Of a DNA stretch of 64,000 bases, positions 25,290-34,200 are shown piece by piece (positions within the stretch are counted from its first letter, which is position 1; each line of letters opens with the position of its first letter). Below the pieces are notes generated by a model. The model searched no databases. It had not been told where the DNA came from and worked only from the letters and a program-made list of their open reading frames with translations. Source of the stretch: JACTOJ01 sp032335695 (GTDB taxonomy: Bacteria; Bacillota; Clostridia; Clostridiales; Clostridiaceae); contig NZ_JACTOJ010000012.1 of NCBI RefSeq assembly GCF_032335695.1, positions 1 to 64,000 on the forward strand, in the 5' to 3' direction. The translations under genes were made by a program, and so were the position numbers.

Positions 25290-26009
25290 ATGGCTCGTTA
25301 TATTAATAAATTTACAGAAGAAGAAATTATAAGTGTAGTTATAGCTTATCTATATGATGGATTAAGTCATAGAGACATTCAAAAAAATATACTTCATCTG
25401 CCAACTCCTCAAAATGGAGGCGGATATATATCTATGGATATTCTCCACTATTTTAATATAAATGGAGATAAAAAAGGGATACTAGATAATACTGATATAG
25501 ATAATGAAATACAAAGCAGTAGTGGAGAGCTTAAACAAATATTATTAAAAGTTAAAGCTTACAAAACTGAGGAACAAGCTATCTCAGCATCAATTAAATC
25601 TCGCAATTTTAATATAGCTAATCGTTCTACTGAATTAACTACTGAAACTAGAATACGACTAAATCAAAACGTACTTAGGAAACATATATTAAATATATAT
25701 GGACACAAGTGTGCACTATGCGATATAGATAAAGATGATTTATTAGTATGTAGTCATATCAAGCCATGGAGCATAGATGAACGCAATAGATTAAACCCTA
25801 AAAACGCTATTTGCTTATGTGCCTTGCACGATAAACTTTTTGATAAAGGTTACTTTTCATTAAATGAAAATTATGATATCATATTCGGCTCAAAAGCTGA
25901 TACTACAATAAAAAACTTATTTGCAAATTTAAGTTTTACTAGACCGATAACAGATTCGCCAGATGTGAATTTGCTTAAATTTCATTTTGATATGATTTGT
26001 AATTCATAA
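25290..26009 (+). CDS. HNH-domain protein, restriction-like, in the immunity region
   Basis: A 239-residue protein. The C-terminal part has an HNH_2-type nuclease core: HKCALCDIDKDDLLVCSHIKPWS, then NAICLCALHDKLFDKGYF. The N-terminal 100 residues (FTEEEIISVVIAYLYDGLSHRDIQKNIL, LPTPQNGGGYISMDILHYF) look like a recognition domain seen in some HNH restriction enzymes. It lies between the repressor and an ImmA-like protease, where prophages often carry superinfection or defence genes. No methylase is adjacent; the Dam-type gene at 14.4 kb could be a partner, but this is a guess. Confidence 0.75.
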   Translation: MARYINKFTEEEIISVVIAYLYDGLSHRDIQKNILHLPTPQNGGGYISMDILHYFNINGDKKGILDNTDIDNEIQSSSGELKQILLKVKAYKTEEQAISASIKSRNFNIANRSTELTTETRIRLNQNVLRKHILNIYGHKCALCDIDKDDLLVCSHIKPWSIDERNRLNPKNAICLCALHDKLFDKGYFSLNENYDIIFGSKADTTIKNLFANLSFTRPITDSPDVNLLKFHFDMICNS

Positions 26010-26039
26010 TACAAAAGATTACTAACTTAAGGGGATTTT

Positions 26040-26504
26040 ATGGACAAGCTTAATAATCTATTTAAGATTGCTGAAGACAATGAAATAGCAATTGAATACG
26101 TAAAACTGCAAAAAAATATTTATGGAATTTATTATAAAGAACCTGACTTAATACCTGCTATAGGCATTAATAAAAAGATTATGAATGATAAGAAGCTGCT
26201 AACCTGTGTTTTAGCTGAAGAATTAGGTCATCATTTTACTACAATTGGTGACTTAACCGCTGAATATTATTGTTATAACGATAGAGTTTTAATAGATAAA
26301 GCCGAATTATTAGCACTAAAATGGGCAGCTCATGCGTTATTAACACCAGCAGAAATAGTACATGCTTTTCACAATAATAACAATACTGCTGAGTGTGCAG
26401 ATGTCTTGGGCATCACAGAAGATTTTCTAAAGAGATCTATAGAAATATTTAAAAATGAAAACTTGTTTGACTCAAAAAATACTGACATAAATATATTTTT
26501 TTAG
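26040..26504 (+). CDS. ImmA/IrrE-type metallopeptidase
   Basis: A 154-residue protein with the zinc motif LAEELGHHFTTIGD (E-x-G-H-H near residues 60-64) and a following KAELLALKWAAHALL helix, matching the ImmA/IrrE (M78) family. In the ICEBs1 model, ImmA cleaves the neighbouring repressor to allow excision. The repressor here has no protease domain of its own, so this gene is the natural inducer. It is co-directional with repressor, HNH gene and integrase. Confidence 0.8.
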   Translation: MDKLNNLFKIAEDNEIAIEYVKLQKNIYGIYYKEPDLIPAIGINKKIMNDKKLLTCVLAEELGHHFTTIGDLTAEYYCYNDRVLIDKAELLALKWAAHALLTPAEIVHAFHNNNNTAECADVLGITEDFLKRSIEIFKNENLFDSKNTDINIFF

Positions 26505-26553
26505 CTTTACATCGAACATATATTCGTATATTATATATAACTGAGGTGATTTT

Positions 26554-27693
26554 ATGCGCGGTTCAATAAGAAAAAGAGGCTCTTACTGGGAATTCACTGT
26601 GGATATTGAAGCTGACGAGCTAACAGGAACACGTAAGAGAAAATCAAAATCAGGATTTAAAACAAAAGTTGAATGTCAGAAAGCTTTAAATGCTTTGATA
26701 TATGAGATTGAAAATGGAGAATATTTTGAAGTAGAAAATTCCACTTTAAAAGAATATTTAAATAAATGGCTTGATACATATGCAAAAATTAATGTGGCGC
26801 CTAAAACATATGAAAGTTATAAACAGATAATAGAGGATTATATATTTCCTAAGCTTGGAAGAATATCATTAGAAAAGCTAAAGCCACTTCATATACAGAA
26901 ATTCTATACTAGCTGTATAAACGAACTTAAATTATCAGGAACTACAGCTTTATACTGTCATAGAATATTACATTCTTCACTAAATCAAGCTGTTAAATGG
27001 CAGCTTATAAAGAGTAATCCTACTGATAGGGTGGATAAACCAAGAAAGAGCAAACCTGAGCTGCAGGTTTTAGATACAGACCAATTAAATTTATTATTAG
27101 ATAATATAAAAGGATTAAGCTTATACATGCCAGTTTTCTTAGCTGCTACAACTGGTATGCGTCGAGGGGAACTATGCGGCTTAAAATGGGATAATGTTGA
27201 CTTAGAAAATGGAATAATATATGTTAGGCATCAGTTACAAATGATAGACGGAGCAAAAGAAATAGTTCCATTAAAGACTGCTGGATCTAAAAGAAAAGTT
27301 ATTTTACTGGATAGCACTATAGCCGAACTTAATAAGCTTAATGCCATTCAAGAAAAAAATAAAAATGCCTACGGAGATAATTACAATGATGAAAACTTTG
27401 TATTATCCCACGTAGACGGAACTCCTTATGATCCTGACTATATAACAAGAAATTTTGCTAGACACATAAGCAGCCTTTCTAAAGAGCTTGACATACCTAA
27501 AATAAGATTTCATGATTTACGCCATACCCATGCTACATTACTACTAAAGGCTGGAGCCAACGTAAAAGCAGTAAGCGAAAGGCTTGGGCATACTTCTGTA
27601 GCTATGACTTTAAATACTTATAGTCATTTGTTACCTGATATGCAGAAGGATGCTGTTACCAGACTAAATTCTTTATTAAAATGTAATAATTAA
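26554..27693 (+). CDS. int: Prophage integrase (tyrosine recombinase)
   Basis: A 379-residue integrase with full domain set. Residues 1-55 are an arm-type DNA-binding domain (MRGSIRKRGSYWEFTVDIE), about 60-150 the SAM-like core-binding domain, and the catalytic part carries TGMRRGELCGLKW (Arg near 203), HDLRHTHATLL (His 320, Arg 323), LGHTSVAMTLNTYSHL (Tyr 356). It would insert the phage at a chromosomal att site and, with an excisionase, excise it. The arm domain implies arm-type repeats at attP; a candidate pair lies at 31583-31604 beside the tRNA-Thr gene. Confidence 0.95.
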   Translation: MRGSIRKRGSYWEFTVDIEADELTGTRKRKSKSGFKTKVECQKALNALIYEIENGEYFEVENSTLKEYLNKWLDTYAKINVAPKTYESYKQIIEDYIFPKLGRISLEKLKPLHIQKFYTSCINELKLSGTTALYCHRILHSSLNQAVKWQLIKSNPTDRVDKPRKSKPELQVLDTDQLNLLLDNIKGLSLYMPVFLAATTGMRRGELCGLKWDNVDLENGIIYVRHQLQMIDGAKEIVPLKTAGSKRKVILLDSTIAELNKLNAIQEKNKNAYGDNYNDENFVLSHVDGTPYDPDYITRNFARHISSLSKELDIPKIRFHDLRHTHATLLLKAGANVKAVSERLGHTSVAMTLNTYSHLLPDMQKDAVTRLNSLLKCNN

Positions 27694-27723
27694 AAGTATT
27701 TTGTTAAAGTATATTATCCAACA

Positions 27724-29628
27724 CTAATTATTAAATTTTAATAGCTTATTTTCTGCTGTTAAATTTTCCATTACATACTTTTTAAAGTGTTTAGGATACT
27801 TGTTTTCTGCTGTAGTTAAAATTATTTGAAAGTTAGTATCTTTTTCGCTTAATAATAGTTCGTCTATTTTAGCTATGCATCCGATTAAGTTTTCAGCATC
27901 AATTCCAGCGGTTTCTGGAGTATCAATAAGTAATAATCTTGGATAATTTGTCTGTAATTGTGTTGAAAGTTTCAAGAGAGTTAAAAAATACATCAGCCTC
28001 ATTGGCACTAGTGAACTTTTCTCTCTATACTCATTATTATTTATTGAAGGCATATAGTTATCTTTTATAGCTGCAACTCTACATCCTTTATCAGCTTCTC
28101 GTAGATATTTTTCGTACACTTTGCCAAAGTTTTCTTTTATGTCAATCATTTCCTTTTGAGCTATACTTTCTAGAATGTTTACATCTATCTTTAGTTTATC
28201 AAGTTCTGATAAAACCTTTTTTAATTCCTTCTCCAAACTTTCCCTTTTGTTTTCTAATATTATACTTTGATCTATTTTTTGTATTTTTTCTTTTATTTCT
28301 AGAATTTTATCATCTATTTCAGAAATACTACTAAATGAATATGATTCATTTATATCCTTAGATTTATCAATAATTTTGGCTTTTAGATTACTGATTTTTT
28401 CTTTTTTTTCTTCTATTTTTTTATATATTTCATCTGCTTCTATGTCGCAATCTTCAATTGCAATATCCATTGTTACAATAGACTTTTGCTTTGATTTTAA
28501 TATCTCTTTATATTCATTACTTGAGTAAAAAAACTTTTGATAATCATCTTCTTTAATTTCATTTCCGCAAATACAGTGATTTTCCTTTCGTTCTACCTTT
28601 GATAAGCAATATGGACATACATCTGGATTAAATACATCTATTTTTTCCTGAGTAAATATAATTTTTTTTATTTGTTGAAGTTCTATAAATGCATCGTTTT
28701 TCAAAACTACTATACTATCTTTCTCTCTTATGATTCTATCATATTCATATATCATTTCATTTAATTCTTCTTGATAAATTAAAAGTTCCTTATTTAGATT
28801 TTCAAATTGAGATAATGTCGATTTTGTAGTGTTAGGTACCAATCTCATAGAATTTCTATAGTTATATAACATATTTAATTGTATTTTTAACTCATTATTT
28901 TTTTCAGTTAAAAATATACTGTTCACTTCATCTTCATCATCTAATAGCTCTTTTCTAACAACTTTATATGAGCTTAATACTTCTGATTTCAATTCTTTTT
29001 GCTTTTCTTTTCTCTTTAGTTCAGAAACCTTTTTATAGTATTCTCCATATGATTTTCCCATTAAAACTTCAAAAATAGCTTTTCTATACATCTCAGAATC
29101 TGCTAAATAGAAATTATTATCTAATGTCTTATAAATCGGGCTAGGATCTGCTTGTTGATCATGATAAATTAGCCTCATTAAATCATAAAAATTTAATTTC
29201 CAGTTTATGTTTCCTTGAAATATTTCAAGCACTTCTATATGCAATTGATCTAATAACCAATCGGAAAATGTAAAACTATCATTATATCTATTCACCGGAA
29301 AAACTCCGATTGCTTCACCACTAGCTAGAACAGTTATATCATTTTCATATATAAATCTTGTTAAGCAATAACCTTTATTATCTATTTCTACAAATAATTT
29401 CACATAATTATTTTTATCACTACAAATTTGAGTATGCTTACTTTTTTTACTGCTTTTATCAAAAGCTCCTACTGATCCTCCCAATGCAAAATATATTAAA
29501 TTCATTAGAGTGGTCTTACCAGTACCATTTCCCCCATTAATTATATTTAATCCATTATTAAGCCATGGTGATTCATATGTATATTTTTCTCCAATATACA
29601 TTACCTTTCTTATCGCTAGGAATCCCAT
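27724..29628 (-). CDS. SMC/ABC-type ATPase of an ABC-three-component-like defence operon
   Basis: A 634-residue ATPase. Walker A is GGNGTGKTTLMNLIYFALGG (near 32-40); a zinc-hook-like CPYC...CICG pair sits near 337-354 between two coiled coils; Walker B is RLLLIDTPE (near 558-566). The layout is that of the RecF/Rad50-like ABC ATPases in predicted three-component conflict systems and of LmuB in Lamassu. Its ATG lies inside the end of the middle gene (13-base overlap), so the two are translationally coupled. It would sense or clamp foreign DNA and release an effector; that role is inferred from the family. Confidence 0.8.
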   Translation of the reverse strand: MGFLAIRKVMYIGEKYTYESPWLNNGLNIINGGNGTGKTTLMNLIYFALGGSVGAFDKSSKKSKHTQICSDKNNYVKLFVEIDNKGYCLTRFIYENDITVLASGEAIGVFPVNRYNDSFTFSDWLLDQLHIEVLEIFQGNINWKLNFYDLMRLIYHDQQADPSPIYKTLDNNFYLADSEMYRKAIFEVLMGKSYGEYYKKVSELKRKEKQKELKSEVLSSYKVVRKELLDDEDEVNSIFLTEKNNELKIQLNMLYNYRNSMRLVPNTTKSTLSQFENLNKELLIYQEELNEMIYEYDRIIREKDSIVVLKNDAFIELQQIKKIIFTQEKIDVFNPDVCPYCLSKVERKENHCICGNEIKEDDYQKFFYSSNEYKEILKSKQKSIVTMDIAIEDCDIEADEIYKKIEEKKEKISNLKAKIIDKSKDINESYSFSSISEIDDKILEIKEKIQKIDQSIILENKRESLEKELKKVLSELDKLKIDVNILESIAQKEMIDIKENFGKVYEKYLREADKGCRVAAIKDNYMPSINNNEYREKSSLVPMRLMYFLTLLKLSTQLQTNYPRLLLIDTPETAGIDAENLIGCIAKIDELLLSEKDTNFQIILTTAENKYPKHFKKYVMENLTAENKLLKFNN

Positions 29629-30152
29629 TTCGCCACCCCATTTTCTTTAAAAATTTTATCATAATAGGTACTATATTTCACAGTTCTTAATCTAGACCAG
29701 ATTTTTTTTATTTCATCTATATTGTCCATTTCAATATTAAACAATCTATTTTTAAAAAAATCTTTCCCTAATGAATTCATATTAACACTTACTTCTATTA
29801 CTTCATCGTTTTTTATTAAATTTATTATCTTTTTTCGTTCTAATGCGAATAATATCCTAAGTAAATCCTTTTTAATAATTTTTGATTTAGCATATATGTC
29901 TAATATTCTTTCCTTATCAGTACTATTTAATATTATATTTTTATCTATAGCCATTTTAAATAAATTTATATTTTTATAATTTGATATAAAATATATTAAT
30001 GAAGCTAATTTTTCAGGATATTTAAATGCAGTATCAATACTTAAGCAGTTAAATTTATATAATATTAAAAGCAAATTATATGTTATAAAATAATAATCTT
30101 CACTTTCTATGAACATTATACGCTTTTTAGATTTACTTCTATTTTCATCCAT
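29616..30152 (-). CDS. Middle component of the ABC-three-component-like operon
   Basis: A 178-residue protein taken from ATG 30152 (MDENRSKSKKRIMFIESED), whose first codons overlap the end of the effector gene by 8 bases. It has helical segments and a likely winged helix (DKERILDIYAKSKIIKKDLLRILFALERKKIINLIKNDE). In ABC-three-component systems and Lamassu, a small helical or winged-helix middle protein links the ATPase and effector. It ends WDS inside the ATPase start. Sequence families of this component diverge strongly, so gene order is the main evidence. Confidence 0.65.
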   Translation of the reverse strand: MDENRSKSKKRIMFIESEDYYFITYNLLLILYKFNCLSIDTAFKYPEKLASLIYFISNYKNINLFKMAIDKNIILNSTDKERILDIYAKSKIIKKDLLRILFALERKKIINLIKNDEVIEVSVNMNSLGKDFFKNRLFNIEMDNIDEIKKIWSRLRTVKYSTYYDKIFKENGVAKWDS

Positions 30153-31386
30153 TATTTTCACCCTTTTCAAAAGATAAAAAACAACTATCATATAATATTA
30201 ATATTGTTTTTTCTAAAACATCACTATTCTTAAAGCAATACCTATAGTCACGAGATTTGTCCTTTAAATATTCTTCTGAATAGCATTTTAGCTGTTTAAA
30301 CACATTATTAATAGTATCCTCATCTATTTCTTTATTTTTTTCTACAAGGTACTTGTCAATCACGTCATCGCAAGCCTCATATACTCTATATTGATAAGAT
30401 TTAGATTCTCGTTCATCTACGTTCTTATGTTCACTTCTTCCTGCTGAAACGCGCCTTGATATTTTACCAATATTTCTATCTCCATAAGTGGGACAAACAG
30501 CTTTTATTTTTTCTATAATATTTCTTTTATCAGTAGGCTCAGGAAGGTTGTCCCAATCCTCGTAAGCTTTATCTACTTTTAAATTAACTCCTCTACTAAT
30601 TTCAAGAAATACTTGGTTTACCTGTGAAACGTGTACAAATCTTCCTGCCATATCTGAAGCAAATTGACTTTCTTCTATCAAATTTTCCAATCTTGCCATT
30701 ATAAACTCTTCTTGATTATATAAATTTGAATCAAAATAGCGAGACTTTCTAATTTTAGTTTTTATTCTGTCTTTAAGCTCATTATCAACAATGCTATCAA
30801 ATTCCCATGTTATTGACTTAAAGAAAATATCCCAATCATCATCAGAAAATTCTCTTATAATATCACTGTTTCCTTTCTCCTTATGATTACTGTATATTTT
30901 CTCATAAGCTTTACAACATGCTCTTACCAATAAATTAAATACACCTTTTTCTTTATAATTATGTAATTTCAGTGATTCCAAAAGCGGAATTTCAACTTTA
31001 TCTTGCATAATATCTTTCAATATGCCAGTTTTATATTCATTTCCATAAACGGCATTAGTATAAAATCCAAACTGTATACTTTTACTTAGTTTTTCTTCAA
31101 TCCAAACGTCTAAAAAACTTGTTATAGTTTTGTAGACTTCTTCACTATTAAAAGTGAAGACTGTTCCCTCTTTATAATCTTTATTCTGTTCATAATTTTT
31201 ATATACGCCTTCTTTTGTTATGAATTTTTCGTATTTATCCTCTTTATATTCAATTGTACAAAAAAAATGCATAACATCATTACTTTCTAAATGAAAATCA
31301 AGTAGTCGATCGACGGCTCTTAATTTTTGCAATATTCTCCCTTTGTCAGAATCACTTGCCTCTCTATTTATTGTATCATTTTCCAT
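30145..31386 (-). CDS. Probable effector of the ABC-three-component-like operon
   Basis: A 413-residue protein, first gene of the operon. The N-terminal half (about 20-125: QKLRAVDRLLDFHLESNDVM, FFCTIEYKEDKYEK, YEQNKDYKEG, SIQFGFYTNA) resembles Cap4/DUF4297-type nuclease domains, though I cannot place all catalytic residues with certainty. The C-terminal 180 residues look like the helical ABC-3C C-terminal domain (GRFVHVSQVNQVFLEISRG and PTYGDRNIGKISRRVS). Likely role: a DNA-damaging effector held inactive until infection by another phage. Confidence 0.6.
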   Translation of the reverse strand: MENDTINREASDSDKGRILQKLRAVDRLLDFHLESNDVMHFFCTIEYKEDKYEKFITKEGVYKNYEQNKDYKEGTVFTFNSEEVYKTITSFLDVWIEEKLSKSIQFGFYTNAVYGNEYKTGILKDIMQDKVEIPLLESLKLHNYKEKGVFNLLVRACCKAYEKIYSNHKEKGNSDIIREFSDDDWDIFFKSITWEFDSIVDNELKDRIKTKIRKSRYFDSNLYNQEEFIMARLENLIEESQFASDMAGRFVHVSQVNQVFLEISRGVNLKVDKAYEDWDNLPEPTDKRNIIEKIKAVCPTYGDRNIGKISRRVSAGRSEHKNVDERESKSYQYRVYEACDDVIDKYLVEKNKEIDEDTINNVFKQLKCYSEEYLKDKSRDYRYCFKNSDVLEKTILILYDSCFLSFEKGENNG

Positions 31387-31582
31387 AATATCACTCCCGA
31401 TTATTCATATTTACTATTTCTACAATTAATCGAAATTTCCTTCTATTTTTAACTTTTTTCGATATTTACTAGTTACTTAATAGAAATTATGGACGTGACA
31501 ATTTCCAATATATTATGTTTTAATTAAAGGAATTACATTTCAACTTTAACATTAAATTTTCAAATATAAAGTATTTATTTTC

Positions 31583-31604
31583 CCGTCGTCAATCCGTCGT
31601 CAAT
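31583..31604 (+). repeat. Tandem 11-bp repeat, candidate integrase arm sites
   Basis: CCGTCGTCAAT occurs twice in direct, head-to-tail order (31583-31593 and 31594-31604). It is far more GC-rich than its surroundings and lies 14 bases before the tRNA-Thr terminator. Paired short direct repeats beside the insertion site are typical of arm-type integrase sites, so the prophage boundary is probably just to the right. Confidence 0.55.
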
Positions 31605-31618
31605 TACAAAAAACAAAA

Positions 31619-31640
31619 AGGGTTGAATCTCTTCAACCCT
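31619..31640 (-). terminator. Intrinsic terminator of tRNA-Thr
   Basis: A perfect 9-bp stem (AGGGTTGAA / TTCAACCCT) with a 4-base loop, followed on the minus strand by TTTTTGTTTTTT. It lies 11 bases past the tRNA 3' end. Confidence 0.85.
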
Positions 31641-31651
31641 TGATATCACTA

Positions 31652-31724
31652 AGCTCCCAAGCGGAATCGAACCGCTGACCTACTGATTACGAATCAGTTG
31701 CGCTACCAGCTGCGCCATGGAAGC
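31652..31724 (-). tRNA. tRNA-Thr (CGT anticodon)
   Basis: On the minus strand the acceptor stem GCTTCCA pairs with TGGGAGC, the D arm is GCGC-AGCTGGTA-GCGC, the anticodon arm is ACTGA-TTCGTAA-TCAGT with anticodon CGT, and the T arm is GCGG-TTCGATT-CCGC. The discriminator is T and CCA is not encoded. CGT reads ACG (threonine). The gene marks the host side of the prophage border. Confidence 0.95.
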
Positions 31725-31762
31725 ATATTCTCTTTTAGCCTATAATTAGGCTTTACCTTTAT

Positions 31763-31792
31763 AATATACTCCTATTTGTATACTATAGTCAA
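31763..31792 (-). promoter_or_regulatory. Promoter of tRNA-Thr
   Basis: On the minus strand TTGACT (complement of 31787-31792) and TATATT (complement of 31763-31768) are 18 bases apart, about 40 bases before the tRNA 5' end. Confidence 0.6.
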
Positions 31793-31985
31793 TATTGTGT
31801 GTTTTCATAGACCTTCATTTTATAATTACGATTCAAAGTCAATTAATTTTATGCACTTCTATGAATGCTTGACCCACATGCTTTATAAAAATCTCCATTT
31901 ATCCATGATTATTTATAGAAAAAAATCCAATTGTTTTTATGTCTCATACTTCATAAAATATACCTTAAGAAAAGGTTTTAATTTT

Positions 31986-33284
31986 ATGAAGGGTAGGATG
32001 GGGTTGGCAAAAATGATGAGCAAAGATGAAAGAGATAAATTTATACAAAAGAACGTAAAATACAATTTTATATTAAATTCTGTGGACGGAGCTGCTTTTT
32101 CCTTGGGGCTGGTGTTTATATCCTTTAACACTATCTTTCCTGTATTTTTAAAGAAGCTGGGAGCCAACAATTTTTTAATTTCTTTGATACCTTTTATTAC
32201 TATTGCCGGCAGCAGCTTTCCTCAATTATTTGCTGCTCATTATGTTAAGAATTTGTCTGTTAAAAAGCCTTTTACAGCTTTTATTGGTCTGCTTCAGAGA
32301 ATTCCATGGCTTATTTTAGGAACTGTTACTGTAATTTGGGGCAGCAAGGCTCCTAATATAGTTTTATTTTCTGCTCTTTTTATGCTGGTTTTTTATATGG
32401 TGGCTGGAGGTCTTTCAGGTCCGGTTTGGTTTGACCTCATATCAAAAATCACTCCTATATCCTTAAGAGGAAGACTGATGTCTGCCAGAGCTATAATAGG
32501 ACAACTATTCGGAATAATTGGTTCTTTTTTTACTGCTTATATCATTGGCAATATAGCTTATCCTTATAATTATGCTGCTCTATTTTTTATATGCTTCGCT
32601 ATTCTTATGATTTCTTGGGCAGCCTTTGTATTTTTGAAGGAACCTGAGGATGAAGTTAATGAAAACACTGAGGATTTTTGGCTATTTGTAAAGGGAATTC
32701 CATCCATACTAAAAGGCAATAAAGATTTCAGAAGCTTCGTTATATCCAGAGCTTTTTTTGAGCTAGGCATAGCTGTAACTGCATTTTATTCCGTATATTC
32801 CATAAAGCATTTTTCTCTTCCAGACTCCTATGCAGGAATATTTACCACTGTCACCTCCATTGCTTATGTAGCTGGAAACTTGGTACTTGGCTATCTAGGT
32901 GATAAAAAAGGTCATAAGCTTAACCTTGTAATTGGAATGATATCCTGCGCCTTAGGAGCTATTATTGCAATGCTGGCTGGGAATGTAGCTATTTTTTATA
33001 TTATATTTGTGCTTGCTTCCATAGCTCAAGGTGCTAGGGATGTTTCCGTAAGCAATATCACAGTAGAGTTTTGCAGCAGCAGTGAAAGAGCTGCCTATAT
33101 AGCCATAAGCAGCATAATCATGATTCCAATATCCTTAATAGTTCTCCCTATGGGCTCCATAGCAGATATATTCGGATATAATTATTTGTTTCTTATAACC
33201 ATGCTTTCCTCAATTGCAGCTTTTGCAATACTGTACTTTAAAGTTAGAGATCCAAGGCATAAGCATATAAGCAAAGCTAAATAA
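31986..33284 (+). CDS. MFS transporter
   Basis: A 432-residue membrane protein with about 12 hydrophobic segments and loop motifs such as GRLMSARAIIGQLFG and GYLGDKKGHKLNL. The start is placed at ATG 31986 (MKGRMGLAKMMSKDER). A longer open frame back to 31776 exists, but that part runs through the tRNA promoter, is very AT-rich and does not look like an MFS N-terminus. Substrate unknown; a drug or metabolite efflux role is possible. It is monocistronic and ends in a hairpin terminator. Confidence 0.8.
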   Translation: MKGRMGLAKMMSKDERDKFIQKNVKYNFILNSVDGAAFSLGLVFISFNTIFPVFLKKLGANNFLISLIPFITIAGSSFPQLFAAHYVKNLSVKKPFTAFIGLLQRIPWLILGTVTVIWGSKAPNIVLFSALFMLVFYMVAGGLSGPVWFDLISKITPISLRGRLMSARAIIGQLFGIIGSFFTAYIIGNIAYPYNYAALFFICFAILMISWAAFVFLKEPEDEVNENTEDFWLFVKGIPSILKGNKDFRSFVISRAFFELGIAVTAFYSVYSIKHFSLPDSYAGIFTTVTSIAYVAGNLVLGYLGDKKGHKLNLVIGMISCALGAIIAMLAGNVAIFYIIFVLASIAQGARDVSVSNITVEFCSSSERAAYIAISSIIMIPISLIVLPMGSIADIFGYNYLFLITMLSSIAAFAILYFKVRDPRHKHISKAK

Positions 33285-33325
33285 TGGTTTATATGGAAGC
33301 CCTCATATTCCCCAGGAAATATCAA

Positions 33326-33357
33326 AAGGAAAGCTTTTTAGACTTTCCTTCTTTTAA
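33326..33357 (+). terminator. Terminator between MFS and hisA-like genes
   Basis: AAGGAAAG and CTTTCCTT pair around a 9-base loop and are followed by CTTTT. It ends the plus-strand MFS gene and may also serve the convergent hisA-like gene, since A-rich sequence lies on the other side. Confidence 0.6.
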
Positions 33358-33368
33358 AACATATCCAG

Positions 33369-34115
33369 TCAAATATGTTTAACCCTATCATAGCTCAGCC
33401 TTCCACCAAATATATCTAGAGAACTTCCTACGGTGAAATCTATGTTTCCTTTTCCAAGAGTTCTTATCTCTTCCATGTCTTCAAAGCTGCTTATGCCGCC
33501 TGCATAAGTGGCTGGAATGCTGATGAGCTCTCCCAAAATTTTAACTAAGTTTTTCTGTATACCGCTGCTCTTGCCTTCCACATCCACAGCGTGTATCAAA
33601 AATTCATCACAGTAGCTCTCCAGCTCCTTTATAGTGTTCTTTTCAATCTTTACCTTGGTGAATTTTTGCCATCTGTCCGTAACCACAAAATATTCACCTT
33701 GCTTTTCTCTGCAGCTTAAATCTAAAACCAACCTTTCTTTGCCGATTTTAGCTACAAGCTTATTAAGATTATGGAAATTTATCTCTCCGTCCTTAAATAC
33801 ATAAGATGTCACTATAACATGGCTGGCTCCATTTTCAAGATATATTTCGCAGTTTTCATCCTTTATGCCTCCGCCTATCTGAAGCCCTCCTCTATAAGCC
33901 CTTAAAGCCTTAAGTGCTTCTTCATCATTGCCTTTTCCAAGCATTATCACATGTCCGCCAATTAACTTATCTCTTTTAAACATTTCCGCATAGTAGGAGG
34001 AGTCCTTATCTGATACAAAGTTCTCTATAATGCCTTTGCCGTCATCTCTTAGACTGCCTCCAACTATCTGTTTAACTTTACCTGAATGAATATCTATGCA
34101 CGGTCTGAACTTCAA
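33369..34115 (-). CDS. HisA-like ProFAR isomerase, eukaryotic-type branch
   Basis: About 248 residues of a (beta-alpha)8 barrel: FRPCIDIHSGKVKQIVGG, IMLGKGNDEEALKAL, LQIGGGIKDENCEIYLENGASHVIVTSYVF, AVDVEGKSSG and PATYAGGISSFEDM. The Cys in RPCIDIH and the overall pattern match the HIS6 (eukaryotic-type) branch rather than the ordinary bacterial HisA. The reaction would be ProFAR to PRFAR in histidine synthesis. The start TTG 34115 sits 6 bases after GAGGAG and gives the family's N-terminus; an upstream TTG at 34136 is also in frame. No other his gene is nearby. Confidence 0.75.
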   Translation of the reverse strand: MKFRPCIDIHSGKVKQIVGGSLRDDGKGIIENFVSDKDSSYYAEMFKRDKLIGGHVIMLGKGNDEEALKALRAYRGGLQIGGGIKDENCEIYLENGASHVIVTSYVFKDGEINFHNLNKLVAKIGKERLVLDLSCREKQGEYFVVTDRWQKFTKVKIEKNTIKELESYCDEFLIHAVDVEGKSSGIQKNLVKILGELISIPATYAGGISSFEDMEEIRTLGKGNIDFTVGSSLDIFGGRLSYDRVKHI

Positions 34116-34200
34116 CTGCATCTCCTCTATTCTCAATATATTTACCCAAATGAGGGTTACCCTTATTTAAGACATAACTTAGCATAATTATACCTTCATA

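Larger units (their letters stand above)
31387..31651. other. Intergenic stretch at the prophage-host border
   Basis: 265 bases with no gene. It holds the upstream region of the defence operon, a tandem 11-bp repeat (31583-31604) and the terminator of tRNA-Thr. The rest is plain AT-rich DNA. Confidence 0.6.

Noticed and set aside
31776..31985. N-terminal extension of the MFS transporter frame
   Set aside because: It passes through the tRNA-Thr promoter, has no ribosome site and does not look like a transporter N-terminus.
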